64,000 nucleotides of DNA from an uncultured Oscillibacter sp. (GTDB lineage Bacteria > Bacillota > Clostridia > Oscillospirales > Oscillospiraceae), in contig CAJUCO010000005.1 of NCBI GenBank assembly GCA_910585245.1, positions 1 through 64,000 of the forward strand, in the 5' to 3' direction. Shown here in pieces: positions 1 to 8,160 of this stretch. A model generated the notes under the pieces. It did no database searches and was not told the DNA's origin. It saw only the letters and a list, made by a program, of their open reading frames with translations. A program made the translations under genes and the position numbers. Numbering within the stretch: position 1 is the stretch's first letter; each line of letters opens with the position of its first letter.

Positions 1-1
1 G

Positions 2-187
2 GTTACCGCCTTCTACCACGAAGATGGTTCGGAAAAGGTTCCAACCACAGCCCTTTGCAGTTTTGTTAATCAGTTAAATGCCGCCAGACGGTTTATGTGG
101 AACAAGGCTACAAAAGCAAAGTGTCCTGTGGATGCAGCATCACAAATTCACCGCTGGAGGTTTTGTTATGATTTGCGTAGGTATTGA
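2..187 (+). CDS. partial ORF of unknown function, cut by window edge
   Basis: An open frame runs in from the window edge and stops with TGA at 185-187, giving about 61 residues that include FVNQLNAARRFMWNKATK. The composition looks protein-like, but I recognise no family. Its last 20 bases overlap the start of the IS110 fragment in another frame, so it could be the 3' end of a gene interrupted by, or carried with, the insertion sequence. It may equally be a chance open frame. Confidence 0.25.
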   Translation, partial: VTAFYHEDGSEKVPTTALCSFVNQLNAARRFMWNKATKAKCPVDAASQIHRWRFCYDLRRY

Positions 188-413
188 TGTGTCCAAGGAT
201 AAGCCCAACTGCTTCATCTTCAGCTTCGAGGGCGTAGTCCTGGCGGATGTGTTCACCATCCCCAATAACACGGAGGGCTTCAACACCCTGCTCGACAAGC
301 TCCGGGCCTGTTCCGCACCTCAAAACAGCATAAAAGTAGGGCTTGAGGCGACTGGACATTGCAGCTACAACATTCTTGGGTTTCTTCTTGACAACGGTCT
401 GGCCACCTATTGA
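168..413 (+). pseudogene. IS110-family transposase, N-terminal fragment
   Basis: The ATG at 168 follows GGAGG at 157-161 and gives 81 residues beginning MICVGIDVSKDKPNCFIF. This is the RuvC-like DEDD start of IS110 transposases: the first catalytic Asp lies in GIDVSKD, and VGLEATGHCSYN supplies the conserved acidic residue of the second block. Full-length members have about 400 residues with a C-terminal Ser-containing transposase_20 domain. Here the frame ends after NGLATY at a stop at 411-413 and no later IS110 block is visible, so it is a dead remnant. It marks old mobile-element activity at this edge. Confidence 0.8.
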
Positions 414-493
414 GCGTTGACATCTAATAGTTAATCTTTTCTATCACGCCGCCGTCTGCCGAAGACAATGGAAGGCCGTCCTTTCATAGCCCA

Positions 494-736
494 TCATGTC
501 TCCTCAGACTGCTCCGTCTCCCTCTCAATCCTCGCCACCAACTCGCTGGGGCGCATATTCAAAGCCTGGGCAATTCTCCACAGAGTCTCGAAGTTCGCCT
601 GCTTGCCGCCGTTTTCTATCATTGTCAGATGGGTCCGTGCGATTCCCGCAAGGCCGCTTAAAACGTCCTGAGAAAGGCCCCGGCTCTTCCTCAGATCCCG
701 AACGACCCGGCCCACGGCTTTGTTATTAAATTGCAC
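494..736 (-). CDS. XRE-family transcriptional regulator
   Basis: This 80-residue protein is a single Cro/C1-type helix-turn-helix: LRKSRGLSQDVLSGLAGIAR forms the first helices and recognition helix, followed by THLTMIENGGKQANFETLWRIAQAL. I chose the GTG at 734-736 because an AAGGGGGG ribosome site precedes it and everything upstream in frame is non-protein-like. It is divergent from the small ORF at 866. A perfect 14-bp palindrome at 791-804 lies between them, which suggests autoregulation of both genes. The specific target is unknown. Confidence 0.8.
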   Translation of the reverse strand: MQFNNKAVGRVVRDLRKSRGLSQDVLSGLAGIARTHLTMIENGGKQANFETLWRIAQALNMRPSELVARIERETEQSEET

Positions 737-790
737 GGTATCCCCCCTTCTTTCCTTTCCATAGTGTAGGGGAAAAGGCCGGATTTTTAG

Positions 791-829
791 TCTATGATCA
801 TAGACATCCTGTCGGATTTGTGGTACACT
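791..829 (+). promoter_or_regulatory. sigma-A promoter with overlapping palindromic operator
   Basis: TAGACA at 801-806 and TACACT at 824-829 are separated by 17 bp and face the small ORF at 866. The perfect palindrome TCTATGATCATAGA (791-804) overlaps the -35 box, a typical place for a repressor site. The divergent XRE gene has a TACACT -10 at 763-768 on the minus strand, so one bound dimer could control both directions. Operator function is inferred. Confidence 0.6.
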
Positions 830-865
830 GATTACAGCATTTTGGCGCAAAGGAGCGTGGGATTC

Positions 866-1057
866 ATGAAGATTTACCCGGAACAGGCCCGGGGAGAGGA
901 ACCTCAGGACAGTTTGAGTGTATACCTCGCCCTTCAAAAAAGAGTGGCGAACCTGGAGCGGGAGCTGGAGTTCACCAAATTGACCATCAACGCCTTGTAT
1001 TTGGAGATCAAGTCCTTGAAGAAGGACCAGCTGCCGGACGGGGAAGAGTCTCTTTGA
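866..1057 (+). CDS. small coiled-coil protein paired with XRE regulator
   Basis: The ATG at 866 is preceded by AAAGGAG and yields 63 residues. The second half (LALQKRVANLERELEFTKLTINALYLEIKSLK) is a heptad-like helix with no signal or membrane segment, so a soluble coiled coil is likely. An earlier in-frame ATG at 794 lies inside the operator and lacks a ribosome site. I do not recognise the family. Being divergent from, and sharing an operator with, the XRE gene suggests a regulator-plus-partner module. Confidence 0.55.
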   Translation: MKIYPEQARGEEPQDSLSVYLALQKRVANLERELEFTKLTINALYLEIKSLKKDQLPDGEESL

Positions 1058-1199
1058 AACAGGAAAAAGGACAGGGACGGCGCAAAAATTACACGGTCCG
1101 AAGGGTTCCCTTGTCCACTCTGACCGGCGCGAGCTCCTCGGCCGGGGCAAAACCTGTGCGCCCCTTTCCCCGCACGCCGGAGCCCTTTTAAAAAGGGTC

Positions 1200-1227
1200 T
1201 TGCGCTTTGGGGGGAATATGGTATACT
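1200..1227 (+). promoter_or_regulatory. sigma-A promoter
   Basis: TTGCGC at 1200-1205 and TATACT at 1222-1227 with a 16-bp spacer lie about 50 bp upstream of the metalloprotease-like gene at 1277. Confidence 0.55.
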
Positions 1228-1276
1228 GTATGTGTTAGAGTATCGCCTGAGGGCAATTTAAATATGAGGTGATCCT

Positions 1277-2206
1277 ATGATCGGTGGAATTGCAGCCGTG
1301 GGAAATTTCGGAATGGGCTCCGTCGGGGCGTTTTACAAGTCCCGGCTGACGGAAAATCTTCAAAACGCCCGCTCCGCCCAGCAGGCCCGGGCGGGTCAGG
1401 CCTGGGCGGCCCGGAAAAACGCCGCTCCCGAGACGCCGGTGGAGCCGGTCAAGGCCGTACGGCCCATCTCCAGGGACGAGGCCTCTTTGCCGGAACTGAC
1501 GGCGCGGCTGGAAAGCGATCCCGCAGCCATGGCGGGGCGGATGCGGACCCGGTACGGCGACGTGGACCCCGACGGTAAGTTTGTGGAAACCGGGAAGGAC
1601 GCGCTCTCCCCCGTTCAGGGTTCCCGGAAAAACGCCCTGGAGGGCCAGCTGTTTCAGGCGGAGGAGGCCCTGGGCCGGAACGACCTGGAGGGTGCCGAGA
1701 GCGTTTTGAAAAACGGCGCGCCCAATCTCCCCGGGCAGACGGAGGAGGAGACCGTCCCCGGCCTTCCCGGACAGGAAAAGACGGAAGAGAACATGGACGG
1801 CAAAGGCGCCCAGGGGGCCGAGAGCGCTCAGGACGCCCTGAAAGAGGGCGAGTGCCAGACCTGCGAGGAGCGCAAGTACCAGGACGGGTCCGACGACATG
1901 GGCGTTTCCTTCCAGACCCCCACCAACGTCAAGCCCGAGCAGGCAGCCTCCGCCGTCAGGGGCCATGAGATGGAGCACGTCTACCGGGAGCAGGCCAAGG
2001 CCGACCGGGAGGGCCGGGAAGTGGTCAGCCAGAGCGTGACCATGCACACAGGAATCTGCCCGGAGTGCGGCAAGTCCTATGTCTCCGGCGGCACCACCCG
2101 CACCGTCACCCGGGCGGAGACCGACAGCGCCGCCCAGCAGCAGGAACTGGCCCGGCAGAGCCAGGAAGAGGAAAAGACGCGGACGCCATTTTCGGCGGTG
2201 GCGTGA
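1277..2206 (+). CDS. putative zinc metalloprotease (HEMEH motif)
   Basis: This is a 309-residue protein with a GAGGTGA ribosome site. The first ~190 residues are low-complexity and Ala/Glu-rich. The C-terminal part holds HEMEH at residues 230-234, a match to the HExxH zinc-protease signature, inside AASAVRGHEMEHVYREQAKA, followed by a CPECG element near residue 262. The layout (disordered N-terminus, GHE.EHV helix, AD.EGREV) resembles the putative metalloprotease / SprA-related family seen in many bacteria. No signal peptide is evident. Catalytic activity is inferred from the motif only; the rest of the active site is not identifiable by eye. Confidence 0.65.
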   Translation: MIGGIAAVGNFGMGSVGAFYKSRLTENLQNARSAQQARAGQAWAARKNAAPETPVEPVKAVRPISRDEASLPELTARLESDPAAMAGRMRTRYGDVDPDGKFVETGKDALSPVQGSRKNALEGQLFQAEEALGRNDLEGAESVLKNGAPNLPGQTEEETVPGLPGQEKTEENMDGKGAQGAESAQDALKEGECQTCEERKYQDGSDDMGVSFQTPTNVKPEQAASAVRGHEMEHVYREQAKADREGREVVSQSVTMHTGICPECGKSYVSGGTTRTVTRAETDSAAQQQELARQSQEEEKTRTPFSAVA

Positions 2207-2326
2207 GAGAACAGCCCACAGGGTTCCGGGAACGGAGCCCTGTTCCACTTGTCAAACGGGTTTTCGCTGTCTGCGCAAGCGTTCGGAGGCGGAGCCCCGT
2301 TTTCATAAAAACAAGGAGGCCGGGAA

Positions 2327-2950
2327 ATGGAACACGGGACGGTGCCCTGGCTGGACTGGGCCGTGGAGCTCCAGGCTCTGGCCCAGGCAGGGCTCTATTA
2401 CGGAAAGGACCCCTTTGACATCGAGCGCTTTCAGCGAGTCCGGGACATCGCCGCGGAGATGCTCTCCCGGCAGGCGGACCTGCCTTTGGAGACGGTGAAA
2501 AACCTCTTTTGTTGCGAGACCGGCTATCAGACTCCCAAGCTGGACACCCGCGCCGCCGTCTTTCAAAAGGGGCGGATTCTCCTGGTCCGGGAAAACAGCG
2601 GAAAGTGGTCCCTCCCCGGGGGCTGGGTGGACGTGAACGTCTCCGTACTGGAAAACACGGTGAAAGAGGTCCGGGAGGAGGCGGGGCTGGAGGTGGTTCC
2701 CCGGCGGCTCATCGCCGTTCAGGACCGGGAGAAGCACAACCATCCGGTGTACGCCTGGAAGGTGTGCAAGATTTTTGTCCTCTGCGACGTGGTGGGCGGG
2801 GCCTTTCAGCCCAACAGCGAAACCACCGCCAGCAAATACTTTTCCCTGGAGAGCCTGCCCCCTCTGGCGGAGGAGAAGAACACGGAAGAACAGATCCGTA
2901 TGTGCTTCCAGGCCTTCCAGGCAGAGACCTGGGAGACCCGGATCGATTAA
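2327..2950 (+). CDS. NUDIX hydrolase with N-terminal NUDIX-associated domain
   Basis: This 207-residue protein has an N-terminal helical segment (about 1-65, WLDWAVELQALAQAGLYY) typical of the NUDIX_N domain, then a NUDIX fold. The NUDIX box spans about residues 98-120: GGWVDVNVSVLENTVKEVRE continuing EEAGLEV, with the REVREE-type metal-binding glutamates intact. Proteins with this layout (B. subtilis YjhB type) hydrolyse ADP-ribose or related nucleoside diphosphate derivatives. The substrate here is not determined. The gene starts 120 bp after the metalloprotease-like gene in the same direction. Confidence 0.85.
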   Translation: MEHGTVPWLDWAVELQALAQAGLYYGKDPFDIERFQRVRDIAAEMLSRQADLPLETVKNLFCCETGYQTPKLDTRAAVFQKGRILLVRENSGKWSLPGGWVDVNVSVLENTVKEVREEAGLEVVPRRLIAVQDREKHNHPVYAWKVCKIFVLCDVVGGAFQPNSETTASKYFSLESLPPLAEEKNTEEQIRMCFQAFQAETWETRID

Positions 2951-3091
2951 CATACAAAAAGTGAGGAACCTTTTCCCTTGGAAATTCGTCTTAATTATTG
3001 AGAGCTGTTTGAAACAGGCGCACTGTCCGGCGTTTTTAAGCAGCCCATAAGCGCCCCGTGGAAGACGGGGCAGAAAAAGGAGGAGCCACGG

Positions 3092-4129
3092 ATGAAAAGA
3101 GGACTTGCCCTGTTCCTGGCCGCCCTGCTGGCGGCCCTGACCCTCACCGCCTGCGGCGGCAGCGCGGGAGCTCCAGCTGCCGGCGATTCCAGCCCCAGCA
3201 GCGCCGGAGAAAGCCAGACGGCCTATGACGATGCCGGCGGAGACAACTGGAAAGCCGAGGTGAGGGAGTTTGGCTTTGACGCTCCTGCTGAGACTACGGG
3301 AGGCTCCCCCGCCGAGCCGGAGGCGGCCCCCAATGAGCCCCAGAAGGAGGACCGCTTGGCCAACGCCAAGATGGTCTACACCGCCAGCATCCAGGCGGAG
3401 ACCCAGGACTACGACGCCTGCACCGCCGCTCTGGAGGAGCTGGTGATCAAGCTGGGGGGCTACCTGGAATACGCCTCCTCCGACAGCCACGGCGACGGCA
3501 GCCGGAGCGCCAGCTACACCGTCCGGGTCCCCGCCAAGGAGTTCCAGGGCTTTTTGAAGACCGTGGGGGAAATCAGCCACGTCACCAGCCAGGACCGGAA
3601 CGCCGAGAATATCAGCGAGCGGTACTACGACACGGAAAGCCGCCTGGAAACCCAGAAGACTAAAATGGAGCGGCTTCAGATGCTGCTTTCCAAGGCGGAA
3701 AATATGGAGGACATCATCGACCTGGAAAACGCCATCAGCGAGACGGAATACCAGATTGAGCAGCTCACCGGCTCCCTCCGGCACTACGACTCCCTGGTGG
3801 ATTTCGCCACCATCGACGTCCGATTGCGAGAGGTGCTGCGCCTCACCACGGTGGAGGAGGCCCCGCCCACCTTCGGAAGCCGTCTGGCCAACGCCTTCAC
3901 AGGCGGACTCCACGGCTTTGGGGACTTCCTCCAGGGGCTGGCCATCTTCGTGGCCTACAACTGGATTTGGATGACCATTCTGGCGCTGGTGGCCCTGGTG
4001 GTGGTGAAAGCCTCCAAGCGGGCCCAGGTCCGGCGGGCGGAGACCTTCCGTCAGGCCCGGGAGCAGGAGAGCGCCTTCTTCAACCGGAAGAAGGACGAGC
4101 CGAAAAACCCGGATGACAAACAGCCGTAA
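3092..4129 (+). CDS. DUF4349 lipoprotein
   Basis: This 345-residue protein has a lipoprotein signal ending in the lipobox LTAC with the acylated Cys at residue 21, then a Ser/Ala/Pro-rich linker. A DUF4349 domain (about 90-265) carries a central coiled coil (ERYYDTESRLETQKTKMERL). A transmembrane segment lies near 290-315 (FVAYNWIWMTILALVALVVV), followed by a basic cytoplasmic tail. It should sit on the outer face of the membrane, tethered at both ends. DUF4349 proteins are widespread in Firmicutes with no firm function. AAAAAGGAGG precedes the ATG. Confidence 0.85.
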   Translation: MKRGLALFLAALLAALTLTACGGSAGAPAAGDSSPSSAGESQTAYDDAGGDNWKAEVREFGFDAPAETTGGSPAEPEAAPNEPQKEDRLANAKMVYTASIQAETQDYDACTAALEELVIKLGGYLEYASSDSHGDGSRSASYTVRVPAKEFQGFLKTVGEISHVTSQDRNAENISERYYDTESRLETQKTKMERLQMLLSKAENMEDIIDLENAISETEYQIEQLTGSLRHYDSLVDFATIDVRLREVLRLTTVEEAPPTFGSRLANAFTGGLHGFGDFLQGLAIFVAYNWIWMTILALVALVVVKASKRAQVRRAETFRQAREQESAFFNRKKDEPKNPDDKQP

Positions 4130-4173
4130 AGCTGGTATACTGAGAGGGCGGACCCTGGTCCGCCCTCGATTTT
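4113..4173 (+). promoter_or_regulatory. promoter overlapping a terminator hairpin between DUF4349 and MBL genes
   Basis: ATGACA (4113-4118), a 17-bp spacer and TATACT (4136-4141) make a promoter inside the end of the lipoprotein gene. Immediately after comes a perfect 10-bp stem (4144-4153 with 4158-4167, loop CCTG) followed by GATTTTT, a rho-independent terminator for the lipoprotein gene. A transcript from this promoter would begin inside the hairpin, so it could escape termination while upstream transcripts stop. Confidence 0.6.
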
Positions 4174-4200
4174 TAAACTGTCCGTAAGGAGGTTGTTCCC

Positions 4201-4956
4201 ATGAAACTCACCTGGCTGGGCCACGCCTGTTTCCTGGTGGAAGCGGCGGGCTATCGAATCCTGCTGGACCCCTATACCGGCGTGGAGGGCTATCCGCCCC
4301 TGGCGGAGACGGCCCGCCGGACCGCCCTTTGGAACAACGTCTGGGAGGAGCGGGCCCGCCTGAAGAAAAAGGGCTTTCACACCCTGGCGGTAAAGATGCA
4401 GGTCTTCGCGGACCCCGAGGCCGCGTCCCCGGCGGCGAAGCCCGTGGTCCACAACATCCTGTGCAGTCACGGCCACTTTGACCACAACGCCGTGGAGGAG
4501 GCGGAAGCGGTCCCCTTCGACGGTCCCTGCCCCTTCACCGTCCGCACCGTGGAGACCTTCCACGACGGCGAGGGCGGGGCCCTCCGGGGGCCCAACACCA
4601 TTCATATCCTCTCGGCAGACAGCGTCACCGTCGCCCACCTGGGGGACCTGGGGCACCAGCTCTCACCGGAGCAGGTTCAGGCCATCGGCCCCCTGGACGC
4701 GGCGCTGGTTCCCGTGGGGGGCACCTACACCGTGGACGCGACGGGGGCCAAGGCCGTCTGCGAGGCCCTTCGCCCCAAGTGCGTCGTTCCCATGCACTAC
4801 CGCCACGCGCCCTACGGCCTGCCCAACGTGGCGGGGGTGGAGGACTTCCTCGCCCTGTGGGGCCAGGAGGAGATCCGGCGGCTGGAGGGCCCGGCCCTGG
4901 AGGTGGACGGAACTGCCCGGGGCGTGGCCGTTCCCCAATACTGCGAGGAGGCGTGA
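4201..4956 (+). CDS. MBL-fold metallo-hydrolase (UlaG-like)
   Basis: This 251-residue metallo-beta-lactamase-fold protein starts directly with the first strand (MKLTWLGHACFLVE) and carries the metal motif HGHFDHNA near residue 90, a later His/Asp (HLGDLGH) and a C-terminal MHYRHA. This pattern is typical of the UlaG/UPF0173 group of cytosolic Zn/Mn hydrolases. The substrate is unknown. AAGGAGG precedes the ATG. Its stop is 1 bp before the ATG of the HAD phosphatase, so the two are translationally close and probably co-expressed. Confidence 0.85.
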   Translation: MKLTWLGHACFLVEAAGYRILLDPYTGVEGYPPLAETARRTALWNNVWEERARLKKKGFHTLAVKMQVFADPEAASPAAKPVVHNILCSHGHFDHNAVEEAEAVPFDGPCPFTVRTVETFHDGEGGALRGPNTIHILSADSVTVAHLGDLGHQLSPEQVQAIGPLDAALVPVGGTYTVDATGAKAVCEALRPKCVVPMHYRHAPYGLPNVAGVEDFLALWGQEEIRRLEGPALEVDGTARGVAVPQYCEEA

Positions 4957-4957
4957 T

Positions 4958-5614
4958 ATGTACCGTTATCTGCTCTTTGACCTGGACGGCACCCTGACGG
5001 ACTCCCGGGAGGGCATTGTCCACTGCGTCCGGGAGACCATTTTGGGCTACGGCGACCCGGCGCCGGAGGAGGAGACTCTGCTCCGCTTCATCGGCCCGCC
5101 CCTTCAGGATTCCTTTATCCGCTTTTGCGGCTACAGCCCGGAAAAGGCGGCGGAGGCGGTGGAGCGCTTCCGCCTGATTTACGAGCCCGTGGGTCAATAT
5201 GAAAACCGGGCGGCCCCGGGCATGGAAACCGTCATGGGCCGCTTGAAGGAGCGGGGCTATGTGCTGGCTCTGGCCTCCTCCAAGCCGGAGAATCTGTGCG
5301 TCTCCATCTGCGACCGGTTCGGCTTCACGCCCCACCTCTCCGCCCTGGTGGGAAGTCCGCCTCACGGGGACTGGGAAAAGGAGGACGTGGTCCGGGAGGC
5401 CATGCGGCAGTTGGGGTTGACGGAGCGGGACCTCCCCCGGGTGCTGATGGTGGGGGACCGGAAGTTCGACGTGCTGGGGGCCCGGGCCTGCGGCGTGGAC
5501 TGCGCCGGGGTGGAGTTCTTCGGCTACGCCCCGCCGGGAGAGCTGGAGGAAGCCGGAGCGGTGGCTGTGGTGAAAACCCCGGAGGAGCTGGAGGAATTTA
5601 TCCTGGCCCACTAA
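4958..5614 (+). CDS. HAD hydrolase, phosphoglycolate phosphatase-like
   Basis: This 218-residue protein carries all HAD motifs: LLFDLDGTLTDS (nucleophile and acid Asp) at the start, LALASSKPEN (motif II Ser with following Lys), and VLMVGDRKFDVLGARACGVD (motif IV). The cap is the alpha-helical C1 type of the Gph/PpaX group. It probably dephosphorylates phosphoglycolate or a similar small phosphoester, but specificity cannot be read. It is in an operon with the upstream MBL-fold gene, separated by one base. Confidence 0.85.
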   Translation: MYRYLLFDLDGTLTDSREGIVHCVRETILGYGDPAPEEETLLRFIGPPLQDSFIRFCGYSPEKAAEAVERFRLIYEPVGQYENRAAPGMETVMGRLKERGYVLALASSKPENLCVSICDRFGFTPHLSALVGSPPHGDWEKEDVVREAMRQLGLTERDLPRVLMVGDRKFDVLGARACGVDCAGVEFFGYAPPGELEEAGAVAVVKTPEELEEFILAH

Positions 5615-5746
5615 GCCTGGGGGAAGATCAAGAAATGGCCTGGTCTGGGGACCAGGCCCCGCAAAGACGGATTTCAAGTCCAATCAACGCAGTCCTGGCG
5701 GAAAAAGATGCCTCAAGACGGCGTTTTGACGGGTTTAAAACAGGCT

Positions 5747-6472
5747 CTAGTGCCCGGCGCCTGGGGCCTCCCTTTTTCTTCCGGGGTCCATGGGGAACAC
5801 CGTCAAATCCTCTCCCCCGCCCCAGAGGGCCAGGAACACCTCCCCCTCGTCCCGGTAGCCCTGGCGGAGGAGACAGCGGCGGACCCACTCGTCCTCCTTC
5901 CCCGACTGGCGGAGGTTGCCGGAAAGCAGTTTCCCGTCCATGACAAAGGGGGTCTGAACCTGAGACTGGGCGGGATTCTTGTTCAAATCCGCCGGGGTGG
6001 CGGGGCGGTCCGCCTCTTTGGGCAGGAAGCTGACGGTGCCGTTGTGCTCAAAGACGGCGGTCTGGAGCTGGCTTAAATCAAACCAGCCGCCGATGCGGCA
6101 GTAAGTCAAAAACTCATTTAGATCCAACTTGGCCTTTTTCAGGTTCTCCCGGTAGATCACCCCGTCCTCCAGCAGCACCACGGGCCGCCCCGTGACGGCG
6201 GCGCGGATTTTCAGGGACTTGCAGCAAAGGACCGAGATGCTCACAGCCACCAGCCCGTAGACAATCAGGGCGGTGAGGGGCTTGTGGGGCTCTTCCAGTT
6301 CTGTTGCCAGCTCCGCCGCGGCGGAGCCGATGGTGATGCCCACCACATAGTCAAACATGGTCATCTGGGACACCTGCTTGGCCCCCATCAGCTTGGTGAG
6401 AAGGAACAGCGCCAGGATGGACAGCAGGGTGGTCAGAACCGTCATGCCGGTGTCTTGCAGAAGTTGAGTCAT
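5747..6472 (-). CDS. DUF421 (YetF-family) membrane protein
   Basis: This 241-residue protein has three N-terminal transmembrane helices (VLTTLLSILALFLLTKLMG, FDYVVGITIGSAAAELA, ALIVYGLVAVSISVLCC) followed by the cytosolic DUF421 domain with the typical RPVVLLEDGVIYRENLKKAK and LNEFLTYCRIGGWFDLSQLQ blocks. B. subtilis relatives (YetF, YrbG, YdfS) include spore-membrane proteins, but their role is not established. I chose the ATG at 6470-6472 because GGGAGG lies 10 bases before it; the ATG 18 bases upstream has no ribosome site. It is convergent with the HAD gene. Confidence 0.85.
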   Translation of the reverse strand: MTQLLQDTGMTVLTTLLSILALFLLTKLMGAKQVSQMTMFDYVVGITIGSAAAELATELEEPHKPLTALIVYGLVAVSISVLCCKSLKIRAAVTGRPVVLLEDGVIYRENLKKAKLDLNEFLTYCRIGGWFDLSQLQTAVFEHNGTVSFLPKEADRPATPADLNKNPAQSQVQTPFVMDGKLLSGNLRQSGKEDEWVRRCLLRQGYRDEGEVFLALWGGGEDLTVFPMDPGRKREAPGAGH

Positions 6473-6544
6473 GAAAAAAACGCCTCCCATGGCAAATGTC
6501 GCTTGACGACAGTATGCCGCGGGGGGCGTGTTTTATGCGAGCGT

Positions 6545-6787
6545 TCAAATCAGCCAGCGCCGGACTCCCGGAACCCGGGAGAGCAGGGCGTAGGCCCCCC
6601 TGCCGCAGGTCAGGACCAGCAGGGAGACCAGAGGCACGGTGAGAAGCGGCGGGCCATCCGCCGCCCGGAGGCCGTGGCGGGCCAGGGCGTTCCAGAACAG
6701 GCCGGACAGCCAGGAGGCGGAAACCGGGCCGGAGAGGCAGCCCGCGCTGGCATGAATCAGCAGAACACCGAAAATCGCGAAACTTTT
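6545..6787 (-). pseudogene. acyltransferase_3 family membrane protein, internally deleted relic
   Basis: An open minus-strand frame of 80 codons without a start reads KSFAIFGVLLIHASAGCLSG, then SWLSGLFWNALARHG, then LLTVPLVSLLVLTCGRGAYA and LLSRVPGVRRWLI before TGA. The first part matches helix 1 of the acyltransferase_3 / OatA-type membrane acyltransferases (VLLIHASA carries the key His). The last part matches their terminal helix and tail. About 250 residues between are missing, and an in-frame stop precedes the fragment. It is a decayed gene. Confidence 0.6.
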
Positions 6788-6831
6788 ACCAGGTCACCCG
6801 TCCGGTTCCGTGGGGGGGTAAATCCTGGAAA

Positions 6832-8160
6832 TCATAACAGCGCCTCCTCGGGTTCTGTTTCCGCCGAAACGCCGTTTTCCACAGGCCCGTCGTTGGTATG
6901 TACGTTGATATACCGCCCCTTGAGCTTGGAGTGCAGGATGGTCTGACTGGAGTACAGCCCCCCGTAACCGGAGAGGACGTAGCTGACACAACAGGCCAAG
7001 GCGAAATACAACAGTCCCCCTCCGCCAAAAAGCTCAATGGCCAAAGCGATGGAGGCCAAGGGGCAATTGGTGGCTCCGCAGAACACGGACACCAGTCCCA
7101 GTGCGGCGGCAAAGCCCGCCGGAAGCCCCAGCAGCGGCCCTGCCGCGCACCCAAACGCGGCCCCCACGAAGAAGGAGGGCACCACCTCCCCGCCTTTGAA
7201 TCCCGCCCCCAAGGTAACGGCGGTGAAGAGGATCTTCCACAAAAAAGCGGCGGGGCGAACCGTTCCCTCTTCCACGGCGGCGGCGATGACCTCCATCCCG
7301 GCGCCGTTGTAGTCCGGGACGCCGCAAAGCCAGGTCATGCCAATGACGGCGCATCCCCCAAGAGCGGCCCGGAGCCAGGGGGAGGAAATCCTTTTGTGAA
7401 GCTGGCGCTCCGTCAGGCGGATGGTCCCGCAAAACACCACGGAGAGAATCCCGCAAAGTCCCGCCAGCAATCCCGCCCGGACCAAAAGCCCTGTGGACAG
7501 GCCCGGGGCCTCCACGGCAAAGGACGCGGGCTCCACCCCCAGCAAACGGGAGATGCCATAGGACTCCAGGGCCCCGATGAGGGCGGGGAAGAAAGCGGCG
7601 TGATAAAAGGCGTCCACGCTGACCACGGCGATGGAGAACACCGCCGCCGCCAGAGGCGTTCCAAAGAGGGCGGTGAAAAAGGCCGCCATGCCCGTGGTGG
7701 TGGCAATGCGCAGGTCCCGCTCGTCAAAGCCGAAGAGCCTCCCCACCCGATAGCCCAGGGCCCCGCCCATCTGTAGGGCCGCCCCCTCCCGTCCGGCGGA
7801 GCCGCCGCAAAGATGGGTCAGCACCGTCCCCAGGAAAATGGCGGGAACCAACCGTGTGGAGATGCGGCCCCCCTGGTGAACCTCGTCGAAAATGTCGTTG
7901 GTCCCCTGCCCCTCGGTTCCAAGAAGCCTGTAAAGCCCCACAATGGCAAGTCCCGCCAGGGGCAAGCCGTACAGCAGCCAGGAAAACTCCCCGCGAAGCT
8001 CCGTGACGCGCTCCACCGCCATGTGGAACGCCGCCCCCACCAGGCCGCAGGAAATCCCCGCCGCCGTGGCCAGCAGCAGCCACTTTCCAAGCGCCCTGCC
8101 GTAGAGCACGGTCAGCTCCCACCGGACCCGGAGGTCCCGTTTGATGTCTTCCAATGTCAT
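6832..8160 (-). CDS. CLC-family antiporter, probable CLC-F fluoride/H+ type
   Basis: This 442-residue protein with about ten hydrophobic helices has CLC hallmarks. The second anion-binding loop reads GGSAGREGAALQMGGALG and the first reads GTNDIFDEVH, where chloride-type CLCs have GSGIP. GREG(T/A)A(V/L)QMGG with a GNNL..DE-like first loop is the fluoride-specific CLC-F subgroup, so fluoride export coupled to protons is the likely role. That assignment is from motif memory. GGAGG lies 9 bases before the ATG. The gene has its own promoter and a ~225-nt leader. Confidence 0.8.
   Translation of the reverse strand: MTLEDIKRDLRVRWELTVLYGRALGKWLLLATAAGISCGLVGAAFHMAVERVTELRGEFSWLLYGLPLAGLAIVGLYRLLGTEGQGTNDIFDEVHQGGRISTRLVPAIFLGTVLTHLCGGSAGREGAALQMGGALGYRVGRLFGFDERDLRIATTTGMAAFFTALFGTPLAAAVFSIAVVSVDAFYHAAFFPALIGALESYGISRLLGVEPASFAVEAPGLSTGLLVRAGLLAGLCGILSVVFCGTIRLTERQLHKRISSPWLRAALGGCAVIGMTWLCGVPDYNGAGMEVIAAAVEEGTVRPAAFLWKILFTAVTLGAGFKGGEVVPSFFVGAAFGCAAGPLLGLPAGFAAALGLVSVFCGATNCPLASIALAIELFGGGGLLYFALACCVSYVLSGYGGLYSSQTILHSKLKGRYINVHTNDGPVENGVSAETEPEEALL

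Noticed and set aside
494..1150. Long minus-strand ORF extending the XRE gene upstream
   Set aside because: The extra 138 codons are the antisense of the small coiled-coil gene and its promoter; a GTG with a ribosome site gives the normal XRE size.
1235..2248. Long minus-strand ORF opposite the metalloprotease-like gene
   Set aside because: A GC-rich shadow of the plus-strand gene, with Gly/Leu/His-rich composition and no ribosome site.
5637..5664. Hairpin GGCCTGGTC/GACCAGGCC as a terminator after the HAD gene
   Set aside because: The stem is strong but neither side has a T-run; left unannotated.
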